Shown in pieces: positions 22,414-25,139 of a DNA stretch of 25,139 nucleotides. The stretch spans positions 1-25,139 of the forward strand of contig DIVR01000020.1 in the NCBI GenBank assembly GCA_002428325.1, written 5' to 3'. The first letter of the stretch is position 1, and the number at the start of each line of letters is the position of its first letter. Below the pieces are notes generated by a model that was not told where the DNA came from, made no database searches, and saw only the letters and a program-made list of their open reading frames with translations. This DNA comes from a bacterium UBP4_UBA6127. Lineage in GTDB: Bacteria > UBP4 > UBA4092. Both the position numbers and the translations under genes were made by a program.

Positions 22414-23265
22414 ATGAAAACCAGTATTTTCTCCATCATATTTCAGCATACCCCCTTGGAAGAAGCCTTGCGTAAAATTGCTGAATTAGGGTACGAAGGG
22501 GTAGAAATTATGTGTAAAGCCCCTCATATCACCGATGAAACCCATTTTTCTGAAATTGAGAAAATAAAAAGCCTGCTGGATGAACTCAAATTACCGGTTA
22601 CCGACTTGGCTACTTATACCGGCGGATATTCCATCCTCAGCGATGAAGAATGCCAGCAGCATCTGGAGAAATTGAAACATTATATCCGGGTGGCTCAGAT
22701 TCTGGATTGCCCTTTTATCCGGCATTGGTCGGGAGGCCCTTCTATCCGGGTGGCTCAGAAATATCATATCGAGAAAAGTGTTTACTGGTATCGTCAGGCG
22801 GCTGACCTGGCATTGATGCATAATAAAAAGCTGGTAATGGAAATCCATAACAATTCCTTGATTGAGACCCCGGAAGCCGCTTTAGAGTTTGTGGAAAAAA
22901 TCAACCGGCCCAATGTCGGATTTATTTTTGATCCGGGTAATATGTATATCAGTGATGTGGATTTTGGTGAAAAAGCGGTAGAATTGCTCTTTGACCGAAT
23001 ATTCCATGTCCATGTGAAAGATGAAATCAGGGTCAATAATCCGGCTCTCCCCAGAACCTTCAAAGATATGACTCAACATGGGGAAGAAATCTTCCAGCAT
23101 ACACTCCTGGGAGATGGAGGCTGCGACCACCTGCCAGCCATCAAACAGCTCAAGAAAATGGGTTATCGGGGGTATCTCTCTCCTGAATGCCATGCCACTC
23201 CTAATGATTATGAGACAGCCAAACATGAGCTGACTGTCTTGAAACACCTGATCGATATCGCATAA
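22414..23265 (+). CDS. Sugar phosphate isomerase/epimerase-like TIM-barrel protein, 283 aa
   Basis: This is an AP-endonuclease-2-type xylose-isomerase-like TIM barrel. Probable divalent-metal ligands are E143 (VMEIHNN), D173 (FDPGN), H198/H200 (HVHVKD) and E258 (SPECHA), the normal E-D-H-E layout of hydroxypyruvate-isomerase and inosose/tagatose-epimerase relatives. The N-terminus (MKTSIFSIIFQHTPLEEALRKIAELGYEGVEI) is typical. It has no signal peptide and is cytoplasmic. Following a secreted GH20-like enzyme, it may process a sugar released by it, but the substrate cannot be read from the sequence. The Shine-Dalgarno is weak. Confidence 0.85.
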   Translation: MKTSIFSIIFQHTPLEEALRKIAELGYEGVEIMCKAPHITDETHFSEIEKIKSLLDELKLPVTDLATYTGGYSILSDEECQQHLEKLKHYIRVAQILDCPFIRHWSGGPSIRVAQKYHIEKSVYWYRQAADLALMHNKKLVMEIHNNSLIETPEAALEFVEKINRPNVGFIFDPGNMYISDVDFGEKAVELLFDRIFHVHVKDEIRVNNPALPRTFKDMTQHGEEIFQHTLLGDGGCDHLPAIKQLKKMGYRGYLSPECHATPNDYETAKHELTVLKHLIDIA

Positions 23266-23288
23266 TCAACCCTTCTCCTGAAACTATA

Positions 23289-23330
23289 AACCGCTGGAAA
23301 GTTTATTCCGAACCTTCCAGCGGTTTTCTT
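23289..23330 (+). terminator. Rho-independent terminator of the isomerase gene
   Basis: AACCGCTGGAA (23289-23299) pairs perfectly with TTCCAGCGGTT (23315-23325), and a T-rich tail (TTCTTATTTT) follows. It lies 24 bases after the stop. Confidence 0.9.
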
Positions 23331-23433
23331 ATTTTCTGAATATATTTTCTTGATTTACCTTAATGAATCAATGGCCAATATTATGAAATCTGCATAAAGG
23401 CATTAACCTTGGGATGCTACTCTTTACTGACAG

Positions 23434-23461
23434 GTTACTCCTCCTCTGAAGAGGACGTAAC
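23434..23461 (-). terminator. Possible hairpin terminator of rlmD
   Basis: Outer arms GTTAC (23434) and GTAAC (23457-23461) enclose a TCCTC-TTCA-GAGGA stem when read on the minus strand, just past the RlmD stop. There is no clear T tract, so this is only a candidate. Confidence 0.4.
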
Positions 23462-23466
23462 TACTT

Positions 23467-24903
23467 TTATGTCTTTTTCAAATGAACAACAGTTTCCACA
23501 TGAAAGGTCTGAGGAAATAGGTCAAACGGCTGGACGGAGACAGGTTTATATCCCAGGGAGATGATTCCGGTTAAATCCCTGGCCAAGGTCGCAGGATGGC
23601 AGGAAACCAGGATAATATCCAGAGGCTGGAGTTCCCCTAATCTTTTGATAACTTTAGGATGGCATCCTGACCGAGGGGGATCCAGGATGACGGTGGTTAT
23701 TTTATTCTCCCCCAGGAATTTCAAAGCCTCTTGGGCAAAGGGCTCCACTACCGGCCGGAGGGGTTTGGGATTGGATACTAATGGATTGGCAAATATTCTC
23801 AGGACATGTTCCACCGGGGCAGGGATAAAATGGCAGTTGGTAATATTCTGCTGGTGGGCAGCTTCAGTGGCCGCTTCAATGGCATGAGGGTCAAGCTCAA
23901 TCCCGATTATCTTTTTGAAATCCTTAGCCAGGGCAAGTGAAAAAAGCCCAATCCCGCAATATCCATCCAGCAGGACTTCTTTACTATCAACAGGCCGGGT
24001 CAGAGCATATTCATAAAGGTGTTGAGTCATCCGGGCATTGGTTTGAAGGAAGGTCAGATGCCTGGCAATCCCATATATCTCCCGAAAAGGTATTTGAAAG
24101 GTCTCCTGGCCCATGACTTTACAGGGAGGTTTCATCCCCCAGTCATAATCATTGATATCTGAACTCTCATAAAAGGCCACCGATGCAACTTCAGGTAACT
24201 GGAGCCATTTTTCTCCCACTTGCTGGCAGAGGGATTCATTATAGTCTCTCAAAACCAGATTTAAGACCGGTTTCCCGGCAAATGTCCTCATTTGCAGATA
24301 ACGCAGGTTTCCCTTCATTTCCCGATGGATGAAAACATCCCCCGGCTGATATATTTCATTCAGAATATCCAGCGCAGGATTTAATACTTCCTGCAGGGAT
24401 TTTTCAATAATTAGACAATTCCCCAGGGGAGTCAGGTCTTTATAACTGTTTCGGGGATGAAGCCCAATCCCAATTTTCCCTTTTTCGACCAGCAGGGGAA
24501 AGGTCATCTTATTTCGATAGTTATAATCCTCTTCAGCCGCAATGATTTCATTGGGTTCGATTTCCAGGTTACCCACATGATGGAGGGAATCTGCCACTGT
24601 CTGCCTTTTATAGACAGCTTGCCGGGCATAGGATAAATGCTGAAGTTGGCAGCCGCCACAATCCTTATAATAGGGACAGGGAGGTTCAACCCGGTCAGGA
24701 GAAGGGTTTAGGACTTCCACCACCCGGGCTCGGGCCATATTTCTGCTTTTCTGATAAACCTGAACCCGGCATTTCTCTCCAGGCAGTCCTCCATCCACAA
24801 AAATCACTTTATTTTCATATCGGCCGACCCCTTCGGCATGGGAGGAAAGCCCAGTCAGGGTCAGTTCAAACGGTTCTGTCGGAAGCTGTATTTTTCGAGT
24901 CAT
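23467..24903 (-). CDS. rlmD: 23S rRNA (uracil-C5)-methyltransferase RlmD/RumA-like
   Basis: The 478-aa protein has an N-terminal TRAM domain (about 10-65). A 4Fe-4S cysteine set follows: C76, C82 and C85 (CPYYKDCGGC), with C163 (GNC) as the probable fourth ligand. The SAM-dependent core has motif DGYCGIG (313-319), DPPRSG (408-413) and the nucleophile C435 in SCHPATLARDL. This fits the RlmD/RlmC/TrmA family, which methylates U in 23S rRNA (or tRNA). The cysteine cluster and TRAM domain favour the RlmD/RlmCD branch. It is on the minus strand, convergent to the isomerase gene, and looks intact. Site specificity (U1939, U747 or both) cannot be read from sequence. Confidence 0.9.
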   Translation of the reverse strand: MTRKIQLPTEPFELTLTGLSSHAEGVGRYENKVIFVDGGLPGEKCRVQVYQKSRNMARARVVEVLNPSPDRVEPPCPYYKDCGGCQLQHLSYARQAVYKRQTVADSLHHVGNLEIEPNEIIAAEEDYNYRNKMTFPLLVEKGKIGIGLHPRNSYKDLTPLGNCLIIEKSLQEVLNPALDILNEIYQPGDVFIHREMKGNLRYLQMRTFAGKPVLNLVLRDYNESLCQQVGEKWLQLPEVASVAFYESSDINDYDWGMKPPCKVMGQETFQIPFREIYGIARHLTFLQTNARMTQHLYEYALTRPVDSKEVLLDGYCGIGLFSLALAKDFKKIIGIELDPHAIEAATEAAHQQNITNCHFIPAPVEHVLRIFANPLVSNPKPLRPVVEPFAQEALKFLGENKITTVILDPPRSGCHPKVIKRLGELQPLDIILVSCHPATLARDLTGIISLGYKPVSVQPFDLFPQTFHVETVVHLKKT

Positions 24904-25139
24904 AGTACCTAATATTCTACCTTATCCCCTGGCTTTTCACTGAAATTACCTTCTTGAAATCAGTAAAATATCCATGGATTGCTTAAAGCCTATTACAAAA
25001 CATCATCCTTAAGCTGTAACCAGTACAATTGCCTCAGTATTTGCAGGTCACCGACTGGCTGTTTTGGTTTGGCTTCTTCCAGAAGCGACCTATTAGGTCG
25101 CCACTACTGGGGCTGGTCTGATATCTATGCATTCATCAA
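24904..25139. other. Intergenic DNA at the right edge
   Basis: No convincing complete gene is seen in these 236 bases, which should include the rlmD promoter. A perfect 7-bp inverted repeat, GCGACCT / AGGTCGC (25085-25101, loop ATT), is present. A short minus-strand frame ending EEAKPKQPVGDLQILRQLYW... is open for only about 36 codons and could be the remnant of a gene, but is not assignable. Confidence 0.45.

Noticed and set aside
25085..25101. Inverted repeat as a terminator
   Set aside because: The hairpin has only 7-bp arms and no T run, and no gene that would end there is visible.
1..25139. tRNA, rRNA genes or retron/diversity-generating elements
   Set aside because: No tRNA-like cloverleaf, rRNA similarity, reverse transcriptase or template repeat was seen.

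Overview
The window holds most of one arm of a Mu-like (transposable, contractile-tailed) prophage, from about 1 to 17539, followed by host chromosome from about 17540 to 25139. The host genes encode secreted family-20-like glycoside hydrolases with a CBM9-like domain, a TIM-barrel sugar isomerase/epimerase and the 23S rRNA methyltransferase RlmD with an Fe-S cysteine set. Together with moderate GC this suggests a fermentative, polysaccharide-using, probably anaerobic bacterium. Nothing here fixes the phylum, so an uncultivated lineage is only a guess.

Prophage layout: (1) 1-1708, minus strand: a tail tape measure gene that runs off the left edge. (2) 1709-2195: non-coding DNA with two ~100-bp imperfect direct repeats. 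(3) 2196-4045, minus strand: three AT-rich genes for small membrane proteins, the last flanked by a duplicated 41-bp terminator. (4) 4159-4823: the lysis/lysogeny switch, with a divergent repressor and a Ner/Cro-like regulator over a shared operator-promoter region. (5) 4981-7825: DDE transposase (MuA-like) and its AAA+ target-selection ATPase (MuB-like). (6) 7887-11085: about a dozen small, tightly packed early genes, including a Lar-like anti-restriction candidate, GemA and a MerR/excisionase-type HTH protein. (7) 11171-17130: virion genes in order: prohead protease with internal scaffold, major capsid protein, head-tail proteins, sheath, tube, and tail chaperone with a -1 frameshift. (8) 17131-17539: non-coding phage end carrying short repeats that look like transposase-binding sites.

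Host side: the phage end abuts, at about 17540, the catalytic part of a GH20-like gene that has lost its 5' half. An intact tandem paralogue lies at 19353-22229. A sugar isomerase and RlmD (minus strand) follow, with rho-independent terminators between units.

The most striking point is architecture. In Mu-like phages the tape measure gene normally follows the tail chaperone directly. Here the chaperone is the last gene before the phage end at 17539, and the tape measure gene lies about 15.4 kb away on the opposite strand, next to the regulatory region. Re-inverting about 1709-17131 would restore a canonical Mu order on the minus strand (end - repressor - Ner - A - B - early - head - sheath - tube - chaperone - tape measure). 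The window therefore shows either a large internal inversion or an unusual divergent genome plan. Terminase, portal, MuF-type and lysis genes are also absent from their usual place between GemA and the protease.
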